DNA of 64,000 nucleotides from Candidatus Zixiibacteriota bacterium (GTDB lineage Bacteria; Zixibacteria; MSB-5A5; GN15; FEB-12): NCBI GenBank assembly GCA_024276275.1, contig JAJRXM010000081.1, positions 16,884 to 80,883 of the forward strand, read 5' to 3'. Shown piece by piece: positions 24,886 to 33,767 of this stretch (position 1 is its first letter; each line of letters starts with the position of its first letter). The notes under the pieces were generated by a model. It saw only the letters and a program-made list of their open reading frames with translations, ran no database searches and was not told where the DNA came from. The position numbers and the translations under genes were made by a program.

Positions 24886-26012
24886 TGAAGATTTTTTCTA
24901 ACATAAAAAATGCTTCTATAAGTTATTTTCTCATATTTCTTATTGCGGTTTTATTTGTTCCGTCAGCAACTGCTGCTTTTCGGTATCTGCATGAAGGTAT
25001 GAAACTCCCGTCTATCGACAGCAAAGATATTTTAACCGATGAGCAGGTATCATCGGAGAAAATTATTAAAGACAACAATATGTTGATAGTAGTATTTTGG
25101 GCTACCTGGTCTAAACGTTCAATAGAAGAGCTACATGCCTTAAAAGAAATTAGATTACAATACCCCGATGCCCCTTTTAAAATTATAGCGGTAAATGTAG
25201 AAAGCCAGATAATGTCTGCTGAGTTAAGACAGGAAGTAATTAACTACTCTCAAGAGCTTGACCTTCCTTTCCCTGTAATTATCGATAATAAGCTAGAGAT
25301 ATTTTATCAATTTGGAGTAATAGCGGTTCCATCGACAGCCATTACAGATACTATTGGAGTTATGAGGTATGGTCCTGCCGGATTTTCATTAACAACGCAT
25401 GATTTAATTATTGATTCTATTGATGTAATCTTAGGGAAAAAAGATATCGCTGATACTACATTAGTCTTGAAAAAAGGGTATTTACCAAATTTGAAATCAT
25501 CAAGATATTATAATTTAGCACTAAATCTGAAAAATAAAAGAATGTACGAAAGAGCTCTTGCCAATGTCGAAATTTCGATACAAAACGATTCTTTGTTCCC
25601 GGTTCCATATAGCTTAAAGGGTGAGCTATATATCGCACTACAAGAGGACGATAAAGCTCTTGTTAATTATAAAAAAGCAGTTGAGTTAGATTCGACTTTT
25701 GTAGCCGCATGGAGTGGTCTCGGTGAACTGTATTTAAAAATGGGACAAATTGACTCCGCCGTTATATCATTAAACCGTGCATTAGCATTGGATGAATTTT
25801 TTACACCTGCTATGATGAATCTTGCTCTTTGTTATTCAAAGCAAGGGAACAATGACAAAGCTCTTGAATTATTAAAAACCGTGCTGGAATTTAATCAGCA
25901 TGAACCATACCCCTATTACTATCTAGCTCTTATCTCTCTCAATAATTCAGACAAGGCTCTAGCTGTCCAATCTTTCAAAGATGCTCTTGAGATGCTCTAC
26001 CCTGCCCCGTAG
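24885..26012 (+). CDS. Exported thioredoxin-like protein without active-site cysteines, fused to TPR repeats
   Basis: 375 residues. After a signal peptide (to ~SATAA) comes a TlpA/peroxiredoxin-like domain (~35-180) with VVFWATWSKRSIEELHALKEI. The usual WCxxC is WSKRS, so both redox cysteines are Ser; the cis-Pro loop VIAVPSTAI is kept. Residues ~200-370 carry TPR units (YYNLALNLKNKRMYERALANVEI, AAWSGLGELYLKMGQ). The fold is retained but thiol-disulfide chemistry is not expected. Coupling to the cytochrome and TPR genes suggests a chaperone or docking role. Confidence 0.75.
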   Translation: MKIFSNIKNASISYFLIFLIAVLFVPSATAAFRYLHEGMKLPSIDSKDILTDEQVSSEKIIKDNNMLIVVFWATWSKRSIEELHALKEIRLQYPDAPFKIIAVNVESQIMSAELRQEVINYSQELDLPFPVIIDNKLEIFYQFGVIAVPSTAITDTIGVMRYGPAGFSLTTHDLIIDSIDVILGKKDIADTTLVLKKGYLPNLKSSRYYNLALNLKNKRMYERALANVEISIQNDSLFPVPYSLKGELYIALQEDDKALVNYKKAVELDSTFVAAWSGLGELYLKMGQIDSAVISLNRALALDEFFTPAMMNLALCYSKQGNNDKALELLKTVLEFNQHEPYPYYYLALISLNNSDKALAVQSFKDALEMLYPAP

Positions 26013-26409
26013 GTTGTTGATAAAATTCCTCTATTTATATTAAAATAAAGTTATCCACATCTTAAAATAACTTTTTTCTCGTAATCTTATAAGTATGTTT
26101 GAGTTACAGCAAAATGGGTTTGTTTCATGCAAATTTAGTTTTTTTCGTTTATCCTGTTCCTCTTGGTAAATTTATTAAGTGTCTCATAACAGATGAGTGA
26201 GTAGTAAAATGCGTTGGTTGTGTAGAGGATTTGTAATACGAGAAATGTTTTCTGTCGGTTATTGAAACTGTAAAGTTCGCTTTGGCGAATGAACCTAAAT
26301 TTCTGTAAAACAAGAAATAATAAAATACGTCTATATCATAGATTGACAATGCGATTATGTTGTTTTATAATAATTATGATTCATGTTTATAAATAAAAGG
26401 AGAGAACAG
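26013..26409. other. Intergenic region with no recognised gene
   Basis: About 400 bp, AT-rich. The track ORF on the minus strand (26149-26349) has no family resemblance and atypical composition, and I treat it as spurious. The small hairpin TTCGC-TTTG-GCGAA near 26276-26289 is the only structure noticed; it has no U-tract. Confidence 0.5.
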
Positions 26410-27477
26410 GTGCGACAATTCCCGAAAAGAAAAACCATGATTTCGGCTTTACTGATTATTATCACTCTTTCAGGCTGTCAATGCGGTAACAAACCGACCG
26501 AACCGGAACCGGTAGACAAAGATTATCCTATTTATTTTAGTAATTACTTTGGAGTAGGAGATAAGGTATTGTTTAAATATTACCCTGATTCTCAAAAAAT
26601 AGATTCCGCATTAATACCTTGGACACCCAAAAGGGGGATTTCTGTATCTGCTAATGGTAAGTTGCTTTATCTGTCGCTTGACGCTTCAGTTGTTGTTATA
26701 GATGCTGAATCTTTTGAAATCGTTCAGGAGTTACCTTACAAAACTGGATATGCTGTTGCGGTTTCACCTGACAACAAGCTAATTGCCATAACTGGAGATA
26801 CTCTCCGTATTCTTCGTACATCAGACTATCAAGTGATTTATAGTGACACTTTAACAACTTATAGAGGAATTTTTTCAAAAGATAACTTAACTTTCTTCTG
26901 TGGCTTTTACGACTCTGTCAATTCAGGTTCAGCATATATACTTACTATTAACGAAACTCAATTCATAAAAACGACAAAATCATTTCCTGATAGAAGTGTA
27001 GGTACTTTAATACCTACCTCTGATAAAACGAAATGGATACTATATAATCTCATTGGTTCATACTGTGCCGCATTTGATATTTATGACATCGCTCTTGATT
27101 CAATAATTTTTACTGATACTCTCTGCCCCGGTGGCGGTACGGCAACTTTATCAGCAGATGAGAAAAAAGTGTATTATACAGCTCCCGGTTCTCCATTTCA
27201 AGGAGCAAACAGCCCATTTATAAAAGTTTTTGATTTAGAAACAAATATGATAGAAACAATAATTGACAGTACTATATTTTATGCTGACAGTTTTGCATGG
27301 GCTCTGCCGAATGATGTCATAGCAACACCGGATAATAGATACTTAGGTGTCTTAAATGGTGTTATGGCATTATCTGTTTTTCATTTAATTGATTTACAAA
27401 CCCTTACAGTTGTTGACAGAAGAGATTATGGACCTAATGGCTATGGGTTTACCCAAATGACAATGCAGAATAAGTAA
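26410..27477 (+). CDS. Lipoprotein with beta-propeller-like repeats
   Basis: About 355 residues from GTG 26410, which has AAAGGAG 7 bp upstream; the track ATG at 26383 would place that site inside the gene. The N-terminus MRQFPKRKTMISALLIIITLSGC is a lipoprotein signal with lipobox LSGC. The body has repeated strand patterns such as LYLSLDASVVVIDAESFEIVQELPY and AVAVSPDNKLIAITGD, typical of YVTN/WD40-like propellers. No catalytic site is seen. It lies 32 bp before the subtilase gene, so they are probably co-transcribed. Confidence 0.75.
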   Translation: MRQFPKRKTMISALLIIITLSGCQCGNKPTEPEPVDKDYPIYFSNYFGVGDKVLFKYYPDSQKIDSALIPWTPKRGISVSANGKLLYLSLDASVVVIDAESFEIVQELPYKTGYAVAVSPDNKLIAITGDTLRILRTSDYQVIYSDTLTTYRGIFSKDNLTFFCGFYDSVNSGSAYILTINETQFIKTTKSFPDRSVGTLIPTSDKTKWILYNLIGSYCAAFDIYDIALDSIIFTDTLCPGGGTATLSADEKKVYYTAPGSPFQGANSPFIKVFDLETNMIETIIDSTIFYADSFAWALPNDVIATPDNRYLGVLNGVMALSVFHLIDLQTLTVVDRRDYGPNGYGFTQMTMQNK

Positions 27478-27509
27478 TAAATAAAAATTATAAATATGGA
27501 GAAATTATT

Positions 27510-29390
27510 GTGAGAAAATTTTTAATGATTCTAAGCGTATTGCTTTTAATAGTATTAGTAAGTTCGAGTTTTGCTCAACATTATTATGGTAATGGACAGC
27601 AGATTCCACTACAAATTGATTCAACAAAATTAGTATTAAAGTTTGATTCTTCTTTTGGACCTATAAACGAGGAAGGTATTTTAAATTCTATCAACCGTAT
27701 TCTGACTGCATATATTGAAGATCCTGTAAATGATGGTTTTATTATATGCTCACTATCAACATCTAACAATTACTTTTCTTTTATTGACTCTCTCAGACAA
27801 ATAAATACTATTGATTTTGTAGAACCTTTTTATATTGGTTTTGATAGTTCTGGGATGCTTGTAGGCACAGCATTCTATGTTGCTTTTGATTCTGAACTAA
27901 GTTATGCTACAATTAAAAGTATTTGTAGTTCTAATAATGTTACTGTAGGAAATAAAATTGCAGGTTTATATAACGTCTACGTTTTATACAATAATCCTAT
28001 AATAAATCAATCGACTGTCGATTTAGCAAATCTTTTTTATGAAATGCCGGTCACTAGATATGCTCATCCTGAGTTTGATGTTCGGATTGAGCCATTATCA
28101 TACAATTTATATGATTTCTATCATGATTACCAACCTCACACTAAAAAAGTTATCGGGAGTTTTAATAATGCTTCAGTTTGGGATTTTGCTGGTCTTACAG
28201 AAAATATAATAAATGTTGCAGTAATTGATGATGGTGTTACAAGCCATGAAGATTTACCTGCTTCAAGGATATTACCTGGAAAAGACTTTGCACTTGGTGG
28301 TTCTGATGCTACACCTGGTCCATATTTTGCTCATGGAATGAGTGTAGCTGGTATTATAGGAGCATCGCATACAACAGATGTTATAACTGGTCAATTAGCA
28401 TCTACTGGAATGATTTCTTTGAACCCTAACACAAATATAGTTCCTATTAAAATTTATGGTGATACGGATTTTGATTATTATACCCCTATGCCTGACAGTG
28501 CCATAGCAGAAGCGATTTACTTATCTTGGTATGAGTATAATGCAGATATATTATCAAATAGTTGGGCTTACACGAACCCATCTTTTTACTCCGATGTCAT
28601 AGCTGATGCGATAATGGAAGCTACCCTGATGGGTCGTAATGGTTTAGGAAGCCCTGTTATTTTTGGATCCGGAAACACGAGAAAACCTATAGGTGTGAGA
28701 TTCCCTGCTTTAGCTCCGGCATCTTTTTCAGTGGGTGCTACTCAACTTGATGACTATATATGGGGGTATAGTTCTTATGGACCCACTCTTGATATTGTAG
28801 CACCAAGCGGTAATACATGCCTTAGAGGTGATGTTTGGAGTCTTGATCAAATGAGTGGAAATGGACTTAACAATAGTACATTGGTTCATTTTACTAATTG
28901 CAATTTAGGCGTTACTTGGGATTGTCCGCCATCAGGTAACGATAGAGATTATAACTGTAAATTCGGTGGTACTTCAGCCGCAGCTCCGATTGTATCTGGA
29001 GTTGCATCTTTGATACTTGCTAAAGACCCCACTCTAACTGCCCAGCAAGTCTATGAAATTCTCAGAAATACAGCTGTTAAAGATTTAGATTGGGGAACAA
29101 TTCCTGATACACCAAACGTAGAATATGGATATGGCAGGGTTGACGCATTTCGAGCAATTCTGTCGCTTTCCAGAGGTGATGTAAATAACAGCAGAGGTAT
29201 GATTGATATAAGCGATTTGGTATTTATACTACCATATATGTTTGAAGGAGGCCCTGCTCCATTTCCAAGTATATTATTAGCCGATGTCGATTGTACAGGA
29301 GAAGTTGATATTCAGGACTTAGTTTATTTAGTTGCATTTATGTTTGACGGTGGAGCAGCTCCACCTTACCCTTGTTACGAATTCCAATAG
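27510..29390 (+). CDS. Secreted subtilisin-family (S8) serine protease with C-terminal dockerin-like module
   Basis: 626 residues, GTG start with ATGGAG 9 bp upstream. Signal peptide to ~SSSFAQ, a propeptide-like region to ~200, then the S8 catalytic domain: Asp in AVIDDGVTSHEDL (~240), His in YFAHGMSVAGIIGA (~275) and Ser in FGGTSAAAPIVSGVASL (~487). The C-terminal ~70 residues form two short calcium-loop repeats, DVNNSRGMIDISDLVF and DVDCTGEVDIQDLVYLV, each followed by a YMFEGG/FMFDGG turn. This dockerin-like tail recurs in the repeat protein at 41.8-43.7 kb. Extracellular proteolysis is likely; substrate unknown. Confidence 0.88.
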   Translation: MRKFLMILSVLLLIVLVSSSFAQHYYGNGQQIPLQIDSTKLVLKFDSSFGPINEEGILNSINRILTAYIEDPVNDGFIICSLSTSNNYFSFIDSLRQINTIDFVEPFYIGFDSSGMLVGTAFYVAFDSELSYATIKSICSSNNVTVGNKIAGLYNVYVLYNNPIINQSTVDLANLFYEMPVTRYAHPEFDVRIEPLSYNLYDFYHDYQPHTKKVIGSFNNASVWDFAGLTENIINVAVIDDGVTSHEDLPASRILPGKDFALGGSDATPGPYFAHGMSVAGIIGASHTTDVITGQLASTGMISLNPNTNIVPIKIYGDTDFDYYTPMPDSAIAEAIYLSWYEYNADILSNSWAYTNPSFYSDVIADAIMEATLMGRNGLGSPVIFGSGNTRKPIGVRFPALAPASFSVGATQLDDYIWGYSSYGPTLDIVAPSGNTCLRGDVWSLDQMSGNGLNNSTLVHFTNCNLGVTWDCPPSGNDRDYNCKFGGTSAAAPIVSGVASLILAKDPTLTAQQVYEILRNTAVKDLDWGTIPDTPNVEYGYGRVDAFRAILSLSRGDVNNSRGMIDISDLVFILPYMFEGGPAPFPSILLADVDCTGEVDIQDLVYLVAFMFDGGAAPPYPCYEFQ

Positions 29391-29484
29391 CTAATTGTTT
29401 GTTTTAACCTATCCAGATCGGGGTCGAGAATGACATTAGGGAATCCCAACGACAAGTTCAGGGCGATTTCTATACAAGAGTAAT

Positions 29485-29509
29485 GGCGGAACCACTAAAG
29501 GATTCCGCC
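29485..29509. repeat. GC-rich hairpin, possible REP-like element
   Basis: GGCGGAA (29485-29491) and TTCCGCC (29503-29509) are perfect complements around CCACTAAAGGA, in which CC/GG can extend the stem. GC content is far above the surroundings. It follows the protease gene but has no T-tract. It may be a dispersed repeat unit; only one copy is visible here. Confidence 0.4.
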
Positions 29510-29529
29510 CTACTAGACCGATTTTTTTC

Positions 29530-29559
29530 TTGCATAAAAATTGAAAATTACCATATTAA
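29530..29559 (+). promoter_or_regulatory. Candidate promoter of the short leader-peptide unit
   Basis: TTGCAT (29530-29535), 18-bp spacer, TATTAA (29554-29559). Transcription would begin just ahead of the AGAAAGGAGGTGG element. Confidence 0.35.
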
Positions 29560-29567
29560 AGTACACT

Positions 29568-29580
29568 AGAAAGGAGGTGG
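29568..29580 (+). promoter_or_regulatory. Extended Shine-Dalgarno sequence
   Basis: AGAAAGGAGGTGG matches 12 consecutive bases of the complement of the usual 16S rRNA 3' end (AGAAAGGAGGTGATCC), much longer than any other ribosome binding site in the window. GGAGG is 10 bp from the TTG start of the 11-codon ORF. Confidence 0.6.
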
Positions 29581-29587
29581 TCTGATT

Positions 29588-29623
29588 TTGAACTATAAGA
29601 CATGTGAGGTGGCTGCTGCGTAG
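29588..29623 (+). CDS. 11-codon short ORF (MNYKTCEVAAA)
   Basis: TTG start, 11 codons, TAG stop. It is preceded by the extended Shine-Dalgarno and followed by a hairpin and a terminator. It is too short for family assignment. The tight arrangement suggests it is translated, either as a tiny peptide or as a leader whose translation controls the downstream hairpins. The peptide has one Cys and ends in EVAAA. Alternatively the whole unit is a small RNA and the ORF is coincidental. Confidence 0.45.
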   Translation: MNYKTCEVAAA

Positions 29624-29648
29624 CTGCTTTTCCAACATCTGTTTTATC

Positions 29649-29676
29649 GTTGGGAACCAGAGATGCAAATCCCAAC
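29649..29676 (+). ncRNA. Hairpin downstream of the short ORF
   Basis: GTTGGGA (29649-29655) pairs with TCCCAAC (29670-29676) around a 14-nt loop. It lies between the 11-codon ORF and the terminator, so the predicted ~150-nt transcript has two stem-loops. Confidence 0.45.
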
Positions 29677-29685
29677 AGTTTACCG

Positions 29686-29714
29686 AACCCGGCTTTTATT
29701 AGTCGGGTTTTTTT
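29686..29714 (+). terminator. Rho-independent terminator of the short unit
   Basis: AACCCG, loop GCTTTTATTAGT, CGGGTT followed by TTTTT. This is a good intrinsic terminator on the plus strand, ~200 bp before hemA, separating the short unit from the haem operon. Confidence 0.75.
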
Positions 29715-29802
29715 ATAAGCTATAATCCCACTTATCCTATTATCTACCTTTATTTTATAATAAATATGCTAAATACTGACAAATAGTAGATTAATGTATC
29801 TA

Positions 29803-29820
29803 TTGTGCTTTTTTTCACAA
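29803..29820. promoter_or_regulatory. CRP/FNR-superfamily-like palindrome ahead of hemA
   Basis: TTGTG-N8-CACAA has the half-site spacing of CRP-type sites (TGTG-N8-CACA). It lies ~17 bp before a TTGACA hexamer and ~95 bp before hemA. Redox or oxygen regulation of haem synthesis by CRP/FNR-family proteins is common, but the spacer here is a T-run and chance is possible. Confidence 0.3.
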
Positions 29821-29912
29821 ACTATGACACAATTTTGACAATTAAACTGTTTAATAAAGTTAATTCTTATTAAACATTTAGCTGATAGCTGAGAGAGACG
29901 TAAGGAGATAAA

Positions 29913-31181
29913 ATGGAATTTGGAATAATAGGGACTTCAATCTGGCAACAGAATATGAAACTCCTTGAAAAAATTACCATAGAACGAGATAATAAAGATG
30001 AAATCCTTAAAAATCTCAAAGAAGCATTAAACTTAGATGAACTAATTTATCTTTCTACCTGTAATAGGGTTGAAATTATTTATACAATCAATGACTCATC
30101 TCACAACAATCATATTCTGCATCGCCTTATTGATTTCTTTTTCTCAGACGGCAGCGACTTAAACTTTTTCCCAAATGACTTTTATCATTTCAGAGACAAA
30201 GAGGCGATAACACATCTTTTTAGAACTGTCTCCTCTTTGGAATCTTTAGTCGTCGGCGAAACTCAAATAACCGGTCAGTTTAAAGATGCCTATCAAGATG
30301 CTCTCGCCAAAGGACATGTAGGTTTTTATTTACATACGCTTGCCGATGAAGCTCTTACTGTAGCTAAAAAAATTAAAAGAGAAACAACAATCGGCAGCGG
30401 ACATCAATCAATGGCATCACTTGCTGTACAAGAGATTAAAAATCATCTGCATAATCAAAAAGAGAAAACAATTGCTTTAGTCGGTGCCGGTGAAATGACC
30501 GGTAAATTCGCCAAATACATCACAAAAGATAAACTCGGTAAAATTTTATTTGTAAATAGGTCAATTGAAAAAGCAGAAAAGTTCGCAAAAGAATTTAACG
30601 GCACCTCTGTCTCTTTGGAAGACTTTAAAAAAGCTCCTCAAAAAGTCAACGTGATAGCATCATCAACGGCATGTAAACACGCTATTTTTGATTCAGATTT
30701 TATTGAAAAACTTCCACAAACTGATCAACCTGTATTAGCGATAGACTTAGCTATACCCCGCGATTTTTCTGATGATATCGACACAAACAAAAATATAAAA
30801 CTTGTCGATATCCCCGCATTAAAAAGTAAAGCAAACGGTAATCTCCGCAAGAAGTTTGTAGAAGCAGGCAAAGCAAATAATATTATCCGAGAATCTGTAT
30901 ATAAATTTGTTAGCAACCAGCTGGAAGTATCAATCAAACCGATTTTCCATTCTTCTTTTAAAGAATCAATTCAGCTGGCACATAATGCCTTAGATGACCT
31001 ATTTAAGAAGAAAGTAACATCGCTACAAGATGATGACAAAAATGCGATTAAAAATTTAGTAACAAAACTTATAAGTAACGCATCATTTCAGCCGTCTAAA
31101 GTTCTCTCAGAAAAGATGGCACAGGCAAAAACAAATTTAAACTTTGAAAAAATTCATAACAAAGACAAGGAAAAAGTATGA
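29913..31181 (+). CDS. hemA: Glutamyl-tRNA reductase
   Basis: 422 residues of normal family length. The catalytic Cys is in LSTCNRVEI (~50), ETQITGQFKDAY is the substrate-site region, SLAVQEI and LVGAGEMTG mark the NADP-binding Rossmann domain, and a C-terminal dimerisation helix follows. It reduces glutamyl-tRNA to glutamate-1-semialdehyde, the committed step of C5-pathway tetrapyrrole synthesis. The start has TAAGGAG 6 bp upstream. First gene of the nine-gene haem operon; hemC overlaps by 4 bp. Confidence 0.95.
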   Translation: MEFGIIGTSIWQQNMKLLEKITIERDNKDEILKNLKEALNLDELIYLSTCNRVEIIYTINDSSHNNHILHRLIDFFFSDGSDLNFFPNDFYHFRDKEAITHLFRTVSSLESLVVGETQITGQFKDAYQDALAKGHVGFYLHTLADEALTVAKKIKRETTIGSGHQSMASLAVQEIKNHLHNQKEKTIALVGAGEMTGKFAKYITKDKLGKILFVNRSIEKAEKFAKEFNGTSVSLEDFKKAPQKVNVIASSTACKHAIFDSDFIEKLPQTDQPVLAIDLAIPRDFSDDIDTNKNIKLVDIPALKSKANGNLRKKFVEAGKANNIIRESVYKFVSNQLEVSIKPIFHSSFKESIQLAHNALDDLFKKKVTSLQDDDKNAIKNLVTKLISNASFQPSKVLSEKMAQAKTNLNFEKIHNKDKEKV

Positions 31182-32104
31182 GCAGTCAACATCTTGTCAT
31201 AGGTTCCAGAGGTTCAGACCTAGCTTTGTATCAGGCTAACTTTATAAAAAAAATACTAACCGAACAATTACATTGTACCGTTGAAATAAAAATTATCAAA
31301 ACTACCGGTGATAAGATTGATACTATTTCGTTCGATAAAATGGAAGGAAAAGGTTTTTTCACAAAAGAATTAGAAGAAGCCTTACTCAATAAAGAGATTG
31401 ATCTGGCAGTACACTCACTAAAAGACTTAATGACAGTCCAACCTCCATCACTAAAGCTTGGTGCTGTCGGTTATCGTGCCGACAGACGTGAGCTGTTACT
31501 GATAAAAAAAGATTCAACAACCGAAAACGGAATCATTCCTGTAATAGACGGCGGAGTTATCGGGACATCATCCAATCGTCGTAAATGTCAAATAGCCTAT
31601 TACAATAGCAAACTTGAGATAAAAGATTTACGCGGTAATGTGCCTACCAGAATCAACAAACTTCGTGACGGTCAATACGATGCTATCATGATTGCTGCTG
31701 CCGGAGTTAAACGATTGGAACTTAATGTTTCCGACTTGACTGTACTTGAATTAGATTCTGAAATTTTTATTCCTGCTCCTGCTCAGGGTATTTTAGGTAT
31801 TCAAATTCGAGATGATAACCCTGAAGTAGAAGCGGTCATTTCTCAAATGAATGACACAAACGATTTCAAAGCTGCCGCATTAGAACGTGGACTTTTAGCT
31901 AAATATGATTCCGGTTGTTCTCTGCCGCTTGGAGTTTTTTCAGAAATATCAGGAAATACTTTTAATCTCAAAGCAATACTTGGAGTTTCTGAAAATGAAC
32001 AATGGGTCGGTCTTAAGAAGATTTCTATTACCGGCACAAGTATTGAAGATGTAATTGATAACGCTTTTGAAGAACTAAAAGCAGGGAAAGTATGCTCAAG
32101 CTAG
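31178..32104 (+). CDS. hemC: Hydroxymethylbilane synthase (porphobilinogen deaminase)
   Basis: 308 residues. GSRGSDLALYQA opens the protein, KTTGDKI and GKGFFTKELEEALL follow, AVHSLKDL is the family signature, DLRGNVPTRINKL binds substrate, and the cofactor Cys is in YDSGCSLPLGVF. It joins four porphobilinogen units to hydroxymethylbilane. It overlaps hemA at its start and hemD at its end by 13 bp. Confidence 0.95.
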   Translation: MSSQHLVIGSRGSDLALYQANFIKKILTEQLHCTVEIKIIKTTGDKIDTISFDKMEGKGFFTKELEEALLNKEIDLAVHSLKDLMTVQPPSLKLGAVGYRADRRELLLIKKDSTTENGIIPVIDGGVIGTSSNRRKCQIAYYNSKLEIKDLRGNVPTRINKLRDGQYDAIMIAAAGVKRLELNVSDLTVLELDSEIFIPAPAQGILGIQIRDDNPEVEAVISQMNDTNDFKAAALERGLLAKYDSGCSLPLGVFSEISGNTFNLKAILGVSENEQWVGLKKISITGTSIEDVIDNAFEELKAGKVCSS

Positions 32105-32787
32105 GTATTACCAGAGATGCAAAACAATTAGTTTTATTAAAACAAGAAGCAGATAAAAGAGATATAGATATAATTCCTCTTCCTGTTATCAAAACAAAAT
32201 CGCTTATTACAGCAGAAAATCAAATCCCTGACCTGCAAGATTTTGATTGGCTCTTTTTTTCTTCTGCTAACGGAGTTCATGTTTTTTTTGAGTATCTTGA
32301 TAAACAGCTTCTCCCTCATTCTATAAAGATTGCCGTAGTAGGAAATAAGACAGCCGATGCTATCAAATCGTATGGAATTGATACTCATTTCCAACCGACA
32401 AAAGCATACGGAAAAAATCTCTTTGGCGAATTTAAAGAGATGTACAACAATGAACCTTTACGGATTTTATATCTCAGAGCTGAAGAGATTAACTATGACC
32501 CTCGAGATTTATTTTTTATCTCTACCATTGATTATTTTGAGATTAATTGTTATAAATCTGAAGAAAATGCGGTTAACAAATCAGATATTGAAAAACTAAC
32601 TGAGTCTGATTATTTATTGTTTACTGCCCCCTCAACTGTATCATCTTATGAAAACCAGTTTGGAAAGCCAAAAGCAAAATTAATAGCTATAGGCAATACA
32701 ACAAAAGATGCTATAGAACATAATAATTGGAAAACAGAAATTATTTTAGATAAACCTGAGATAGACAAAGTCCTGGAGTATATATAA
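32092..32787 (+). CDS. hemD: Uroporphyrinogen-III synthase
   Basis: 231 residues with the poorly conserved two-domain HemD pattern: LKLGITRDAKQ at the N-terminus, DWLFFSSANGVHVFFEYL, VGNKTADAIKSYGI, and DYLLFTAPSTVSSYENQFG in the second half. It closes the tetrapyrrole ring with inversion of ring D. Location between hemC and hemB, with overlaps at both ends, makes the call firm despite low inherent conservation. Confidence 0.9.
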   Translation: MLKLGITRDAKQLVLLKQEADKRDIDIIPLPVIKTKSLITAENQIPDLQDFDWLFFSSANGVHVFFEYLDKQLLPHSIKIAVVGNKTADAIKSYGIDTHFQPTKAYGKNLFGEFKEMYNNEPLRILYLRAEEINYDPRDLFFISTIDYFEINCYKSEENAVNKSDIEKLTESDYLLFTAPSTVSSYENQFGKPKAKLIAIGNTTKDAIEHNNWKTEIILDKPEIDKVLEYI

Positions 32788-33767
32788 TGGAATTATTCTC
32801 ACGTCCTCGACGCTTACGGCAAAATAGTTTAACCCGTGAACTGACTGCCGAAACAACACTCAATGTAAATCGGTTGATACAACCGTATTTTGTTTGCGAC
32901 GGCAAGAATGTAAAAGATGAAATAAACGGTCTCCCCGGTATTTTCCGTGAGTCTGTAGACTCGTTAACAAAAACTATCGAATCAGATTTAAAACTCGGTA
33001 TAAATAACATCATGTTGTTTGGTGTAACCGACAGAAAAGATGCCTTGGCAACATCTGCATCTGATGAAAAAAACCCTGTAATACAAGCAATTAAAGAACT
33101 CAAAAAACAGTTTGGAAACGATTTGCTCATCGGCGCGGATGTTTGCTTATGTGCCTATACTGACACAGGTCATTGTGGTGTTACCGAACATGATGTGATA
33201 AACAATGATAAGTCAGCAGAAATACTTTCGCTCATGGCCTTGCGACTGGCCGAGTCCGGATGTGACATAGTAGCACCCTCTGACATGATGGATGGGCGAG
33301 TCGGAGCAATTCGAGCTACTCTTGAAAAAAATGACTTCAAAGATACCCTCATCATGGCATACACAGCAAAGTACTCTTCCTCTTATTATGGTCCTTTCAG
33401 AAATGCTGCCAACTCTGCTCCGGGTAAAGGTGACCGCAAAGGCTACCAGATGGATTTCAGAAATCGTTCTGAAGCAATGACAGAGCTTGAACTGGATGAA
33501 GCCGAAGGTGCTGATATTGTCATGGTCAAACCTGCCATGGCATATCTTGATATAATCTCAGATTTCAAACAGAACACATCTCTACCGATAGCAGCATACA
33601 ATGTGTCCGGAGAATACACTGCTGTAAAACTATTAGTTAAAGAAAATTTAGCAGATGAAAATATTATGGTTATCGAAAATCTTACCGCTATAACAAGAGC
33701 GGGAGCATCGATAATCCTTACCTATCACCTTCGTGATATTTTAGAAAACGGATGGCATAATGCTTAA
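32787..33767 (+). CDS. hemB: Porphobilinogen synthase (delta-aminolevulinate dehydratase)
   Basis: 326 residues. RPRRLRQN at the start, [10 protein letters not shown], and a zinc-type metal site [15 protein letters not shown] with three Cys. The two active-site lysines lie in [14 protein letters not shown] and [12 protein letters not shown]. It condenses two ALA molecules to porphobilinogen. The three Cys indicate the Zn-dependent rather than the Mg-only class. The start codon overlaps the hemD stop by one base and the gene overlaps hemL by 8 bp. Confidence 0.95.
   Translation: MELFSRPRRLRQNSLTRELTAETTLNVNRLIQPYFVCDGKNVKDEINGLPGIFRESVDSLTKTIESDLKLGINNIMLFGVTDRKDALATSASDEKNPVIQAIKELKKQFGNDLLIGADVCLCAYTDTGHCGVTEHDVINNDKSAEILSLMALRLAESGCDIVAPSDMMDGRVGAIRATLEKNDFKDTLIMAYTAKYSSSYYGPFRNAANSAPGKGDRKGYQMDFRNRSEAMTELELDEAEGADIVMVKPAMAYLDIISDFKQNTSLPIAAYNVSGEYTAVKLLVKENLADENIMVIENLTAITRAGASIILTYHLRDILENGWHNA

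Larger units (their letters stand above)
29391..29912. other. Structured intergenic region between the protease and hemA
   Basis: 522 bp. The left part holds a GGCGGAA/TTCCGCC hairpin and the motif TCCCAACGA, whose reverse complement TCGTTGGGA recurs ~200 bp to the right. The middle holds a promoter-like pair, an extended Shine-Dalgarno, an 11-codon ORF, a hairpin and a terminator (listed separately). The right part holds a CRP-family-like palindrome and the hemA leader. Confidence 0.6.

Noticed and set aside
26276-26289. TTCGC-TTTG-GCGAA hairpin as a terminator
   Set aside because: The stem is only 5 bp and no T-tract follows.
26149-26349. 66-residue minus-strand ORF in the 26.0-26.4 kb spacer
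   Set aside because: No family resemblance, no ribosome site and an amino acid make-up typical of random AT-rich frames.
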